A stretch of 64,000 nucleotides of DNA from positions 6,146,767 to 6,210,766 of the forward strand of contig CM028382.1 in NCBI GenBank assembly GCA_013146195.2, read 5' to 3'. Positions within the stretch are counted from its first letter, which is position 1; the number at the start of each line of letters is the position of its first letter. This document shows, in pieces, positions 1 to 11,639 of the stretch. Position numbers and translations under genes: made by a program. Source of the stretch: Codonopsis lanceolata. Lineage: Eukaryota > Streptophyta > Magnoliopsida > Asterales > Campanulaceae. The notes below the pieces were generated by a model that worked only from the letters and a program-made list of their open reading frames with translations, did not search any database and was not told the origin of the DNA.

Positions 1-2240
1 TCCAGCCCACCTGACTTCATCCACTCCGCTTCCCCCTATTTGCACATCATGAATTTTTTCGAAGAAGCTCATAAAAGATTCCATCTCCCAGTCTTGAAAA
101 CTCCTAAAAATCGGATTCCACACAGCTTTGCCCTCATTCATTTGAAGGACTGAACTAATCAAACAGTCCTTATCCCTTGGCAAAGTAAAAAGATCAGGGA
201 AACATCTCCACAATTTTACTTCTCCATACCATTTATCTGTCCAAAATTTGATAGAAGAACTGTCCCCAATCTCAAAAGAAATATTCTTCGCGAAAGATTC
301 CCAGCCTCTACATATTCCTTTCCATACTCCTACTCCATAGGGAATAACGATGAGTTTTGGAAACCAAAAGTGATCCCCTTCGCCATATTTACTAATCACC
401 ACATTCTTCCATAGATCATTTCTTGCAACCAGAAATCTCCCTAGCCATTTGCCTAAAAGAGCCAAATTGAAATTCTTCAACCTTTTAATACCTAAACCAC
501 CCTCCTGTAAATTAGAGCAAACCTTATCCCACCTAACAAGATGATATTTGCACTCCTCCACTTGACCCTCCCACAGGAACTCTCTTTCCAATTTTTCTAG
601 TCTATTACGAATTGAAGATGGACAAATAGGGACATATAATAAGTGGGTAGGCTCGATAAAGTGTTTTTAATAAAAGTCAGCCTTCCCCCTTTTGACAACA
701 TCCGCTTCTTCCATCCTGAAAGCCGCCTCTCAAACCTTTCAATAACTGGGTTCCACATCATTTTATTCTCATATGGAGCTCCTAAAGGCAAACCAAGGTA
801 CGACGAAGGTAGACTTGCTGCTTTGCTTCCGAAAAAAGAAGCTAATAACTGAATATCAACTACCTCGCCAACAGACAGGATATCACTTTTGGTGATATTA
901 ATTCAAAGACCCAAACACATCTGAAAATACAGTAAAACTAAGAGGAGATAGCCAAGCTACAAAACATTCGTATCACAGAATTCCAAAGTATCATCCGCAA
1001 ATAAGAGATGTGACACCACCATCTCTGTTCCTTCTGCTTGATGCTCGACCTAATCTGAACCCACTAATGAGGCCTCCACTGACTACTCTATCCACTAGCC
1101 TACTCAGCGCCTCCATAATGATGATGAAAAGAAACGGAGAAAGGGGGTCTCCCTACCTCAAGCCCCTAGAACTACCAAAAAATCCCGAGGGCTCACCTAT
1201 AACCAAAATTGAAAAGCGGACCGTAGAAATGCAGAATTTCATCCATTTGTCACCGAACCCCATTCTATCTAGCAAATATAGCAAGAAATCCCAATTAACG
1301 TGGTTGTACGCCTTCTCGATGTCAAGCTTACACAACAAACCTGGGATTCCGCTTCGCAGTCTAGCATCCACCACCTCATTTACGATAAACGCATCAATGA
1401 TCTGTCCCCCCCCCGACAAAAGCATGTTGGGAATCTAATAAGACTTGTCCAATCACTTTCCTCAACATCAGACAGAGAGACAGTACTTTAGCAACCAGTT
1501 TATAGACACCTCCAACAAGCTAATTGGTCTATAATCTTTCATATCATTAGCTCCACTTTTCTTCGGGATCAAAGTAATAAACGTAACATTGAGACTCTTC
1601 TCGAAGCAACTATTCTCATGAAAAAATTGAAGCACATTCATAACATCTTCCCTGACCACATCCCAACAATTTTTATAAAAAGCCATCAAGAAACCGTTTG
1701 GACCCGGCGCTTTATCTCCATTCAAAGACTTGAGAGCTACCAGCACCTCCTCTTCTGAAAAGCGTTGATCCAGCACCATCCTGTTCTCCTCATCAAGGAC
1801 CTTAAACTGGACACCATCAAGCTTAGGTCGACGACTATTGCAGCCTGAATATAAGCGTTCGTAGAAATCAACAATGCCTTCTTTAATTGCATCCTTGTCT
1901 TCTAATAACCTTCCTTCTATCGAAACGCTTCAGATCTGATTTCCAGTCTTGTGAACGCTAGCCATCCTATGAAAGAACTTGGAATTCCTGTCCCCTTCCT
2001 TCAACCATTGCACCCCCGATTTTTGCTTCCAACAGATTTCCTCACTAAGAAGTAACTGCTCCAATTCTCTTTTAGCAACTGACTGTTGTTCCTCCTCCAC
2101 TGACAGGTCACCCAACTCGGCTTTTCTTTCTAGATTTTTCAAAACTTCAACAGCTTCCTGAATCTTTATTTCAATCTTCCTGAACACCTCCCTGTTCCAA
2201 ACTTTGATGTCTGCCTTCAGAAGTTTCAATTTACCTCGAT
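1..2240 (-). mobile_element. L1-type LINE, 5'-truncated, 3' end beyond window
   Basis: This is a non-LTR retrotransposon reverse transcriptase on the minus strand. Reading from 2230 downward, the segments include NSKFFHRMASVHKTGNQI, a PLGAP...YLG-type region, KDYRPISL (about 1530), LDIEKAYNHVNWDFL (about 1310) and the catalytic FADDT (988-1002). After these come LPTYYMSLF (about 620) and a zinc-binding zf-RVT tail running to base 1, with GGLGIKRLKNFNLALLGKW near 430-510. The N-terminal endonuclease is absent, and similarity stops near 2240, as expected for incomplete reverse transcription. Several frame changes and stops break it, so it is dead. The poly(A) end and target duplication lie left of the window. 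It may sit in an intron of the methyltransferase gene to its right. Confidence 0.92.
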
Positions 2241-2789
2241 ATTATCTCGTATTAGGCTGCTTCAGTTATCTCAAAAAAAGGTTCAGTTTTAGTAAACATA
2301 TCCATCATACTCTCATCTCACCATTGATTGTTTTCCTACATAGCTGCCCAACATTCCATACAATATGTTAAAGCCAACCTAAAAGGTGTTCGCAAAGCTT
2401 CACTCTAGCTTCAAGGGTACACATAGATCACATAACTTTGACCAACATCTTCTCCACATGCATAAACTTGATTTTTGACTGATATCATCTCCAATCTATG
2501 TTTGTCTACTTACCAAGTCCAAATTGTGGAACTCATATTTCTTGGTGTTGACTGAGACTAATTACTTCATCCATGTTCCTACTTTTGCTAAAGATGCATC
2601 TCAACGCTCATTTTCACTTTTGTTAATTGTGTACCTAATATTTTGCATATCTAGTCAATTCATCAATCACCAAGGCGAAAAGATAGGACCTAAGGAGACT
2701 ACTAATGTAATCCTACAAATATTGGAAATGCATAACAAATATAAATTGGACGATAAGTGCAACCTAGTCACATGTGCACCTCTGGAAGA
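2241..2789. other. Unassigned stretch between LINE and foldback
   Basis: About 550 bases with no recognisable family. A 110-codon open frame (2524-2856, plus strand) crosses most of it and runs into the foldback arm. It has no domain I recognise and its end coincides with the inverted repeat, so I do not call it a gene. Confidence 0.4.
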
Positions 2790-3056
2790 CAAGTTTTCAA
2801 ACTCATCCACTAATAAGGCCATTCATTTCATTGAAGACAAACAAGAAAGGCGGTGAGTGCATCTACGGCATCCATATTAAGAAAAGATACCACAAGGCTA
2901 CTTAAATATGCAAGAGGGTGGAATCACATCTATATTTGGAATCATTCTTTCTTTAAGTAACCTTGTGGTATCTTTTCCTAACACGGATGACCGTAGATGC
3001 ACTTTCTTAGATGTCTTCAATGAAATGATTGGCTTTATTGGTGGAAGAGAACTGTG
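2790..3056. repeat. Long imperfect foldback (inverted repeat) with about 45-bp loop
   Basis: The left arm (about 2790-2906) and right arm (about 2952-3056) are inverted copies of each other. For example, CATTTCATTGAAGAC, GTGCATCTACGG and AAAAGATACCACAAGG in the left arm are matched as reverse complement in the right arm. The arms are over 100 bases with scattered mismatches and small gaps. A transcript would fold into a long hairpin. It could be a foldback-type MITE, or two opposed copies of one segment. I see no clear target duplication. Confidence 0.75.
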
Positions 3057-3089
3057 GAATTAAATCCTTCCCTCCCTCTTTCTCCCTCT

Positions 3090-3990
3090 TGATGTGATCC
3101 TAGCAAGCCCAATTCCATATCAAAATCAAGTGTTGATCAAACTTGAAGAGTTCGTGAAACCTCAAGAATACAAGCATCAAAGATTCAAAGTGAAGACTTC
3201 AAGTTACATACAATATGATGGAAGATTGAAGAGTTCTACATCAATCTAATTCGAGGCTTCATTGGTGATTCGGGTTACTTCATTGGATATTCTACAAATG
3301 CAACTGGATGAAGACGCTACTATGGTCTGTGAAGCCTTGGATGTGAATGTAAAAGCCTTAGACCGCAAAAGAAAGGCCTTGAAGACCTAAGAGAAATACG
3401 TCAAAATCATAGGCATTGGACAGGAAGTTCGAGGGCTTAAACGACAATTTTGGGAGCCAAAAGCCTTAAAAAATGACCCCATAAGTTCAAGGATGACATT
3501 AAGAGCTTTTACTAATTAACGGAAGACTTTAGGGCCAAAATGTAACTTTGGAAGTGTGGTCCTTTAAGAAAAGGGGATTGTTAGACTTTTCCTTATTGTG
3601 GTTGGATTTTGTTTCGTAGTTAACTCAAGTAATTTACTTAGTTGTTCCTACATAGTTTAGGTAATTCCCTATCGTTTCCTTTTATTTTTAGGTTTCTTTT
3701 TGCTTCAAGTATTAGGACTTATTTTGAGAGCCTATATAAAGGCTTCTCTATTATTGTAAATTTTTAAGTGTTGATTAATAAAGATTGTGAGTTTCTTCGA
3801 AACTTGTTGGTTCCTTGTGAACTGTTTGAGCTTCTATAAGAGGAGTCTTATGGCTGTTTCAAGTGTGACTTATCAACTGGTTTACCAATTGTGGCATCTT
3901 TCATAATTCTTATGTTCTTAAGTTATTCAATTGCGGGTTGAGGCTTGTGCCAAAGTTCCAATTGTTGATTCAAGGGACGAGGAGTCCCCT
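3090..3990 (+). mobile_element. LTR-like block (probable solo LTR or LTR end)
   Basis: Non-coding sequence with LTR-like architecture: a possible TG start near 3092, a TATA-like TATATAAA near 3735 following GAGAGCC, and a downstream leader-like T-rich region. It has no long frame. The family and exact ends cannot be set without a copy to compare. Confidence 0.4.
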
Positions 3991-4076
3991 TCACAACCAA
4001 CCATCCTTTCAAAACTTGCTTCCGTTGTTGGGTGTGTTAATTGATTTTCAACGAAGTCTTTCGAGAAATTTGTATC

Positions 4077-4120
4077 ACTCCCCCCCCCCCACACACACAC
4101 ACACAAACACGCACACCCAA
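4077..4120. repeat. Poly(C)/(AC)n microsatellite
   Basis: A run of C followed by AC dinucleotides and AAACACGCAC variants. Simple-sequence repeat, useful only as a marker. Confidence 0.9.
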
Positions 4121-4455
4121 CAATAAAAGAATAAAAAACTGCAAAATCTCAATAGTGAATGGGGCCTGAGTGAAATTGAATAAGCAGCTTTATATATCTA
4201 AAAGCAGACAATATAATTTTTCTGCACTTCTCTTTTCAGGTGACCAGCCCTGATGCAACAATAATCCTATACCATTTTATAGGGTATTTACTACTTCCAA
4301 TTGATTAGGAATTTAATTAGATCAACAATCCGGCGAGAAAATATTTCTACAACATCGACAGAAAATGGTAGTGCAGTGGAGTTCCAAGTTCCAAGAATTG
4401 TGAAATCGAAAAGTATAATAGAGCACTGCAAGGTAGGGCTCAGAAAATCACTTAC

Positions 4456-5660
4456 CAACTCCAGAACCTAATTCAATGACAGAACATCCTCTGAGAATGT
4501 CAGAATTATTTGACAGGTAATCATTCAAGAGTCTTGCACCAGGCCATACCAGTTGCCCCGTCAAATCAAAATCAGCTGTTACATAAAATTTTAAATTATA
4601 ACATAAGAGGTTATGTTCATCTCAGAGAAAAGTGACATAAGACTACTGTGAGAAAGTATTGACCTTGATACACTATTTTGGCCAAAAAAAATTAAAAATA
4701 AAGAATATGCATGGGCGTAACAGATTCCTTAATACACAATTTTTATTATTTATATAAAATGTGCAGATTGTTTGCTCCTTATTTAATTCATTTTCATGCA
4801 AACAAATGTTTACCCATCCCTTTCTTGTACATGTTTAATAGAGTAACCAAGCAACCTTATAGCTAACTCGTCAGCCACATAATGGAAACTAGTCAAAGTT
4901 CATTTCTTATTCCCAACAACACCAACGCAATCTCCCTCTAGCAAAATCATTGGGGTTCAATCAAAGAAACGAGAGCTTACAAAAAAGCGCCTTGAGATTA
5001 GTGGGCATCTGGCCATCCAGATATAGGAAGGTATTTCAAAGTAAGTTTTTAAAAAAGAGGATAGACACAGGAATGAGATGAGGAGGTGCCACTGCCATCT
5101 ATGAACTAGTCAGAAAATAAAATGTTCCCAACCTACCACTTAAGAAGTCTTATGTCCACTCAACTCAAAAGAGTCTCATAGCATTTAAATTGGTGATTCA
5201 TTTCTGGGACACTTTGATTCAAAAATAGGATGCTCAACTCCTGCCCATATCATAATTGAAATTTATACATGTAGTAACTCTTGATCATAATACCAATTAG
5301 ACAATTTAAATCAGATAGCGCCCAATTAGTTCCTACTGCATGAATAGATAAATAAATAATAAGAATTAGATAAATTTAAGAGTATTAAGGGAATCATGAG
5401 TAACAATGGGAAAAAAGAAAGAAGTAAAACTCACTTGAAGCAGACTGGAGACACATGAGATCAAGGACTTGAGACCCAAATGTAAACCTAGTAAGCTGGT
5501 AGCTTCACACAAAAAAGAAAACCTTTAAAATTAGTACTAAATGGCGACGCAATAAATTCGCCATCTTTATAGTAAAATTTTGAGGTACTTACTCGTGATT
5601 GATGAAGAAAGATTCACCCAAGCAAATGGTACCATCGTCATCATCTCCTTCACTTTCCAT
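4456..5660 (-). CDS. METTL23-like class I methyltransferase, exons 1-3 only
   Basis: Three minus-strand exons with GT-AG borders and matching phases: 5593-5660 (starts MESEGDDDDGTICLGESFFI), 5435-5502 (YQLTRFTFGSQVLDLMCLQS) and 4456-4575 (DFDLTGQLVWPGARLLNDYL, then a segment ending VIELGSGVG). ELGSGVG is the SAM-binding motif I of class I methyltransferases, and the FTFGSQVL...TGQLVWPGA order is that of plant relatives of METTL23 (Methyltransf_16 group), which are expected to methylate proteins. From memory, Arabidopsis AT2G26810 is such a gene, next to the HMG-CoA lyase gene AT2G26800. After exon 3 the donor is intact, but I find no fourth exon in 1-4455, which holds LTR and LINE sequence. 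Either intron 3 exceeds 4.4 kb and the gene continues off the left edge, or it is truncated. The ATG is the only one upstream of the conserved region in this exon. Confidence 0.78.
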
Positions 5661-5965
5661 CTACAATGAACTCCGCTCCCTCTTCTTCGTTGACGCCGCC
5701 GGTTCTCGTTGGCGCACCCACAGTTACCCTCCCGCTTTAGCCTCTAGGTTTATGTTTTGCCTTTTACTGCGCGACACAAAATGTGATTGTTTCCATGTTT
5801 TTGCATTTTAATTTTGCATTTTACCCAAACTTAACACTAAATTTAGGATACAAATTACCCCGAGTTGCCACCCAATCTCCTAGTACCACCAAACTACTTT
5901 TTGTGCTAAAGGCATACCTAATGTTATCATTTTCCCCAAATTTCACCCTGGCCGTGATGGACGAT

Positions 5966-8900
5966 CAGGGGTGGATCCAGAAATATTATTGATTAGTGTT
6001 CAAAATTTTAACTATTAGTCTATTACATAAAAAATTAATTAAAAATTACAATTGTCTTTTACGCGTTTTCATACGTTGAAAACGCGTAATTACATCATCA
6101 TCACTAACATTTATTAACAGCTCTTTTTCGATATAACATACAAGAGAATCATTTAAAAATTGATCAGACATTCGATTTCGTAAATCCGTTTTGACAATAT
6201 TCATCGCAGAGAAGCATCTTTCCACGCTTGCTGTTGCTACTGGCAAAATCAACGCAAACTTCAAAAGCTGATACAACAGCGGGTACGACAAGTATTTTTT
6301 TGTTTGCACTAGCAATGTAGATAAATCACAAAGCCCCTTCAATTGACTGAATCTGTCATCTGTTCGCACATTAAGAATATATGTCTCTAGTTGATTCTGA
6401 AGAGTCATACGTTCAAATAGAGAGAAATCATGATGATAAAATTGAGTCATTCTTATCAATGTTGTTGTATTAAAATCACCAAAGCCATTACTTGGACTCA
6501 AACTAGCAACACAATGAAGCAACTCAGAATTAACCTCATTGAACCGATCATTAATCTCCAAAAGCTGTTGATCCATAACGGCATAAAAACATTCCACACG
6601 ATAATGAAATTCGTTAGAAATGTTATTTTTACGCCGAGGATTGCAAAGATTAACATATTCAACATTCATATCCAAACAATCAATCTTATATATATTGCAA
6701 AATGCAGTGATCGCACCTAGAAGAGAATCTCATCCATTATCTCTTACCGTTTGCAATCGCGTCCTAGTTACTTTGACAAGTTTCATAGCATTCAAAATAT
6801 CTTCATCTTTTCTTTGCAAAGCTAATGACAACTCATGTGTGTGCCCCAATATAAGCACCATCAATTGCAAATAAAAGACAAAATCAAATGATTTCAAATA
6901 CCTCAATAGACCTCGTGCTTGAGCTCTTTTTGTTGAACCAGAAGCATCACATGAAACAACTTCAAGAACTTCACGAACTGAAGAAAACAAAGAAACCAAG
7001 TTCACCAATGACTTATAATGAGATCCCCAACGTGTATCCGCACCCCTCTGAAGACTTAACTCTTGATTTAATCCCGTTCATGTCTCAATTAAACCACTCA
7101 TGATTCCTTCTGCCACTTTTTCTGCTTGTTTCTGTCGAATCATGTCTTTACGCTTACAAGAGCCTCCAACAACATTCATCAAGGTGGAAATCATACTAAA
7201 AAAGTCTACAATATCAGCATGTTTTCTAGCCACAACAACAAGAGCTAATTGAAGTTGATGGGCAAAACAATGAACATAATATGCAGACGGATTTTCATTC
7301 ATAATCAAAGTCTTCAACCCACTGAATTCACCCTTCATATTACTTGCCCTATCATAGCCTTGACCCCGAATTTTCATCAAACTCAAACCCAAATCAGCAA
7401 ACAAATTATCAATGGCAGATTTTAAAGACAAAGCAGAAGTCTCCATCACATGGACGACAGAAATAAACCTCTCTTTCACATTCCCACGTGAATCAACAAA
7501 TCGCAAAACCACTCCCATTTGTTCTTTGTCAGATACATCACTAGATTCATCCACCATCAATGAAAAAAAATCATCTTTAAACTCTTCAATTATCTTTTGT
7601 ACTATCTCTATTGCAAAACAATTAGCAAAATCCTTTTGAATGCTAGGAGCGATCATTTGACAATTTTTTGGAGCATTTTTACGAACAAAGTTATGTTTTT
7701 TTTCATCATGAATAGTCATATGCTTAAGCATTTCAAGAAAATTTCCTCTATTCGAAGAACATTCACTCTCATCATGACCACGAAAAGCTAACCCTTGGTG
7801 CAATAAAAATCTACAAGAATCAATTGAATCACACAATCGAAATCGATATTCATTTCTCTCAATTTCTGATTGTTTATAAAGAGAAACTGCAATAGATTGT
7901 TGTTGTTTCATTAGATCCCCGCACTTCTTTAATGACAAATTATGAGCACTATTAACCACACCAACATGCATATCCAACATAGCCTTTTTATTCCAAGTAG
8001 AAAAACCTTCGCTAATAAATGCCCCACCACCACCTTGATTGTTCACTGGATCTCTAAACAAATAACAACACAAACAATATGCTTTATCTTCTTTCATGCT
8101 ATATTCTAACAAATTAGCATATTCATTAAACCAATCGGGATTAAGACGACGCAATCTACCTCCTATCAATTTCTGAGGGAACTCATGACCACGAGGTTGA
8201 CAAGGCCCCTTTAACAAATAAGCTCTTCTAATTTCATCAATTTGGTTTGGGTGAAATTCATATATCTTTTTTCTTTCAGCATGATTTGAAGGAAGACTAC
8301 TTACATCAACAAAATCTCTCATAGCTGAAGTTAAGGAAACAGACTGTTGATTACTAGCAGATGCACCACTAGAAACACCCGCTGCACCCCCCACAGGGCC
8401 TATACCATCTGACAATTTTCGTTTAAAAAATCTTTCCATAATTTCTCAAAGGTCAAAACCCCTAACCCTGTTGAAGAGACGAAAAACCTTAAATTAACAG
8501 TAATTTATTATATTAACATATTACATATTCTTAAAATAATCGCAGATAAGTCGCAAGTAAATTCTATAAATTAGTAAATCATACACAAGTAAATGAGATA
8601 ACTAACAAATAGTTAAACTAATTTTTTTAAAATACAAAACCCCCATAATTTTAAATATAAGATTTGTGAATTGACTAATTGAAAAAGATTAAAAATATAT
8701 AATAAAATGAAATGAAACTAAAAATTTATAATTTATATAAAAAAAAAAAGTAGTAAAGTATTGTATTTGTACCAATGATGAATATATGTCGGAACAAGGG
8801 AAGGAGGCCAGGACCAGGAGACAAGGAGTGGAGCCAAACTGCTTGTATTCTTTGAAGTGCCCCCAAGTTGAACAGCAACAAACAAAGAAGCGAAGTTATA

Positions 8901-9554
8901 GGAATTGGGAGTTGGCCGTTGGGAGTTGGGTTGAGAATTGAGATGAGATTGGAACTTGGGAATAAAATACTTAAATACACAAATAACAAATTAAATAAAT
9001 ACATAAATTAAGTACATAAATTAAATAAGGGTGGTTGGGTAGGAAGAAGTCTTATCGCCTGCAATTCTTCCCACTATGAAATGACTAAAGAGTAAAGAAT
9101 CAAGCTAGAACTGAAGTCTCGATCTATACAACTATACTCCACTTTTTTCTTTAGTTTGCTTTCATTGGTTTTTAAATATCCTGCCTAGGCTGCCTCTATA
9201 GGGGATATGAATTAATGAATTGTTAATTATCCTAGGTTGATTACATGGGGAAAGGCGGACGGACAAATGGGACAATGGACTGCGCAGCCGCAGGAGAGAG
9301 GGATAGCAGGAGAGAGGGATAGGCAGCAGATAGTACACTACTGTAGTCTGTACACATACATGTCATTTGTCTATTTCTTGTCTTGTCTAGTTAACTTAGG
9401 CCAATAGGGTAGGGGAGCTAATAGATAATTTAGGAGGGGTCCAATTAAAAATTTAGGAGGGGTCCAATTGCTAAATATATCAAACCTACTCCTAAACTTT
9501 TTTCCTTCAGCGGTGTCCATGCACACCCCTCCGGTAAACATGCATCCGCCCATG
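5966..9554 (-). mobile_element. hAT transposon with 8-bp target duplication
   Basis: The element is flanked by perfect TGGACGAT copies (5958-5965 and 9555-9562). Its ends are inverted repeats: CAGGGGTGGATCCAG on the left and, read inward, CATGGGCGGATGCAT on the right (12 of 15 identical). It carries one minus-strand transposase frame (6046-8439). The 1.1 kb between the transposase start and the right end is AT-rich and non-coding. The insertion point is inside the left terminal repeat of a Mutator-like element, so the hAT arrived later. Confidence 0.9.
6046..8439 (-). pseudogene. hAT transposase (zf-TTF / DUF4371 / dimerisation domain), two in-frame TGA codons
   Basis: One 798-codon frame runs from MERFFKRKLSDG at 8439 to TRKRQL at 6046. 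It has a TTF-type zinc finger near residues 70-170 (YANLLEYSMKEDKAYCLCCY), the DUF4371 RNase-H-like part (FFSLMVDESSDVSDKEQMG, GQGYDRASNMKG, YYVHCFAHQLQLAL) and the C-terminal hAT dimerisation block (LILPVATASVERCFSAMNIV). The three open pieces share the same frame and are separated only by TGA at 7078-7080 (after SGLIET) and at 6730-6732 (after VRDNG, where family members commonly have Trp). No frameshift is needed. This family resembles zinc finger MYM-type protein 1-like transposases of plants. Two nonsense changes make it formally a pseudogene, although very little decayed. Confidence 0.93.
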
Positions 9555-10818
9555 TGGACGATAGATTTTTAACATGTGCATCTCACAAACGGGGCATTTT
9601 AGTCATTTGGTTCGGAGGTGCAAAGTAAATATATGCCTTAAAGAAATAAATTGAAAATATATACAAATCATTTGAAAATGTATTCAAAAATTGAAAACCC
9701 ATATGAAAATGTTGAACAATCATCAACATTTTTTACTTGCCAATCTTAAAAACCCAGAAGAAGAAATGGCCCTCATTTCGTAGGTCATTCTTGTTTGCTC
9801 CTATCCTCTCAATTGCTTACTCAGTATTTATTTTATTTTTAAAAACGAAGAAGAACAAGCAATATTTAGGCAACAACGTCTCTTACCAATGCATTAACAA
9901 TTAATTCGAGAATTTTCCTTTTTCCGGGATATCAAAGCTTACCTTGGTAATGAAAGAATGACTTAGATAGCTTCTATGATTCCAGCAATAAAAAAGACTT
10001 TTATGAGAGTTTATAAAAGAAGGTAATACAGCAAGATTATGAAATGTCACATCAGTCCGATAGAAATCCGAAGAAATTGGAAAACGGAGACAGGCGTAAG
10101 AGATGAGAAATAGAGAGAGGATTCTTTCTGGTTGGGGGAGTGGGTTGACGACGTGAATGGAATTGCTGAAACGAACAGAAGGGAAGAGAGAGTCAGATTT
10201 GGATTTGTTGAGAATTGATCCCAGTTAAAAGAAATGATGACGAGGGAGGCGGCAACGGTGGGGACCCAGGTTGGGAAGAACGCGAAGAGGGAGATGTGGG
10301 AGAGGGAGGAGGGGGCAGGAGATAGAGGGTTCGAGTGGTGGAGGATAGATGGGGGAGAATTACGACGGAGGATAGGTGGGGGACGGTTCGGGAACATGAA
10401 AAGGCGACGGGGAGATATATGGTTTCAAGATTAGGATTTTTAATTTTTAACAGAACCCCCTCATTTCTAAATATTTACAATTACTCGCCCCATTAATTTT
10501 ACCAAATATCACTTTTCACCCCCAATTCAAATGACGCAAGTACCCCGCTCGAGAGATGCACGTGTTAACTTTTCGTTAAAAATCTAACACATGTCACGTC
10601 CAGGGGGCAATTCGGGAAAAATGGCAACGTCATATATGATTTTGGGACAAAATGTAGTTTGGATGGTACTATGGGATTAGGTGGAAACTTTGGGGGGTAA
10701 TTTGTATTTTGGCCCCAAATTTAATAAACGTAACATCAATTAATACCTAAAATTACTTACTAACCCTCCATTCCATTATACTCATAACACTAATGATGTT
10801 ACAACTAACCCCTCCATC

Positions 10819-11273
10819 TAGGTCTATCAATGGATCGGATTTTGGTCTGAATCGATCCGAAATTTCATATATGAATTTGTATAATGGTCCAATAACCCGA
10901 ATCTGAATCTGAATCCGATAATTTATTTATTAACGAATCGAATATGGATTTAGCTATATCCGATCCGTAAGGATCCGATCCGAAAATAGCATATTTATTA
11001 TTATACATATACATAGTATACAAAATTATATATGAATGTTGTTTTTTTGATCTTCTTCCCTTTCATATTCTAATTGTTCTGTATTCATATATTTATATTT
11101 CGGATCGGATCAGATATTTAATCAGATATGTTAACTGGTAATGGATTCGAATATGGATTGACATATACTTGATCTGTCGGATTATCGGATCGGATTGGAT
11201 CGACAATATAGAGTTTCGGATCGGATTCGAATTTACCTATATCCGATACATATTTGATCCATTGATAGACCTA
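10819..11273. mobile_element. hAT-type MITE, 455 bp
   Basis: Perfect 18-bp terminal inverted repeats TAGGTCTATCAATGGATC (10819-10836 and 11256-11273) are flanked by perfect 8-bp duplications CCTCCATC (10811-10818 and 11274-11281). The interior is rich in GGATCGGAT-like motifs and has no coding frame. The TIR start TAG and the 8-bp duplication indicate hAT. Confidence 0.93.
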
Positions 11274-11530
11274 CCTCCATCAAGTTAAAACAAAAAATCC
11301 TCCTTCAACCGTTCATTTCTCACATAAAACTGAACTCTATCACAAATTTTCTCACTTTTCCAGTTCTCTCTTTCCTACAGAAGCTGCAACTAGATGTTTT
11401 TCAAAAAGCATCCACTAGGGCGCAGTGAAGCTTTCTTAATATATTTGCTAGGGCACAACAGAGTTTTTGCAATATTCCCAGTTAGTCTTCGCGAATCTTT
11501 CTAATAACTGTAGCTTATTATGCTACAGTG

Positions 11531-11628
11531 CTTTTTTCAAAACATATGTTATAACTTAACTGATGTTTTGTAAAACATCGGCGAACATCCGTTAAGTTAT
11601 AGCGGATGTTTTGAAAAAAAATAGAAAA
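11531..11628. repeat. Short foldback hairpin
   Basis: The left arm (TTTTTTCAAAACATATG, then TATAACTTAACTGATG) pairs with the right arm (CATCCGTTAAGTTATAG, then CGGATGTTTTGAAAAAA). Arms are about 40 bases with a short loop around TAAAACATCGGCG. It is probably a degraded MITE end pair. The sequence from 11282 to 11530 has no gene. Confidence 0.65.
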
Positions 11629-11639
11629 AATATTTTTTC

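Larger units (their letters stand above)
5846..10714. mobile_element. Non-autonomous Mutator-like element, split by a hAT insertion
   Basis: The ends are long inverted repeats. Left arm 5846-5957 continues after the hAT insertion at about 9563-9630; right arm is about 10500-10714. Shared blocks include ATACAAATTACCCC, CCAAACTAC and TAGATTTTTAAC. The right end reads GGCCAAAATACAAATT inward; the left end has lost a few of these bases. The flanking 9-mers CTAAATTTA (5837-5845) and CCAAATTTA (10715-10723) match at 8 of 9, the target-duplication length of Mutator elements. Without the nested hAT it is about 1.27 kb. The middle (9640-10500) has a minus-strand open frame (10047-10397), which could be a captured fragment but has no recognised domain. 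It lies 186 bases upstream of the methyltransferase ATG. Confidence 0.82.

Noticed and set aside
2524..2856. 110-codon open frame
   Set aside because: No recognised domain, and its 3' part is one arm of the foldback repeat.
10047..10434. 116-codon minus and 66-codon plus frames
   Set aside because: Both lie inside a non-autonomous Mutator-like element; Ser/Pro-rich or Arg/Gly-rich shadow frames without a recognised domain. Kept only as a possible captured fragment.
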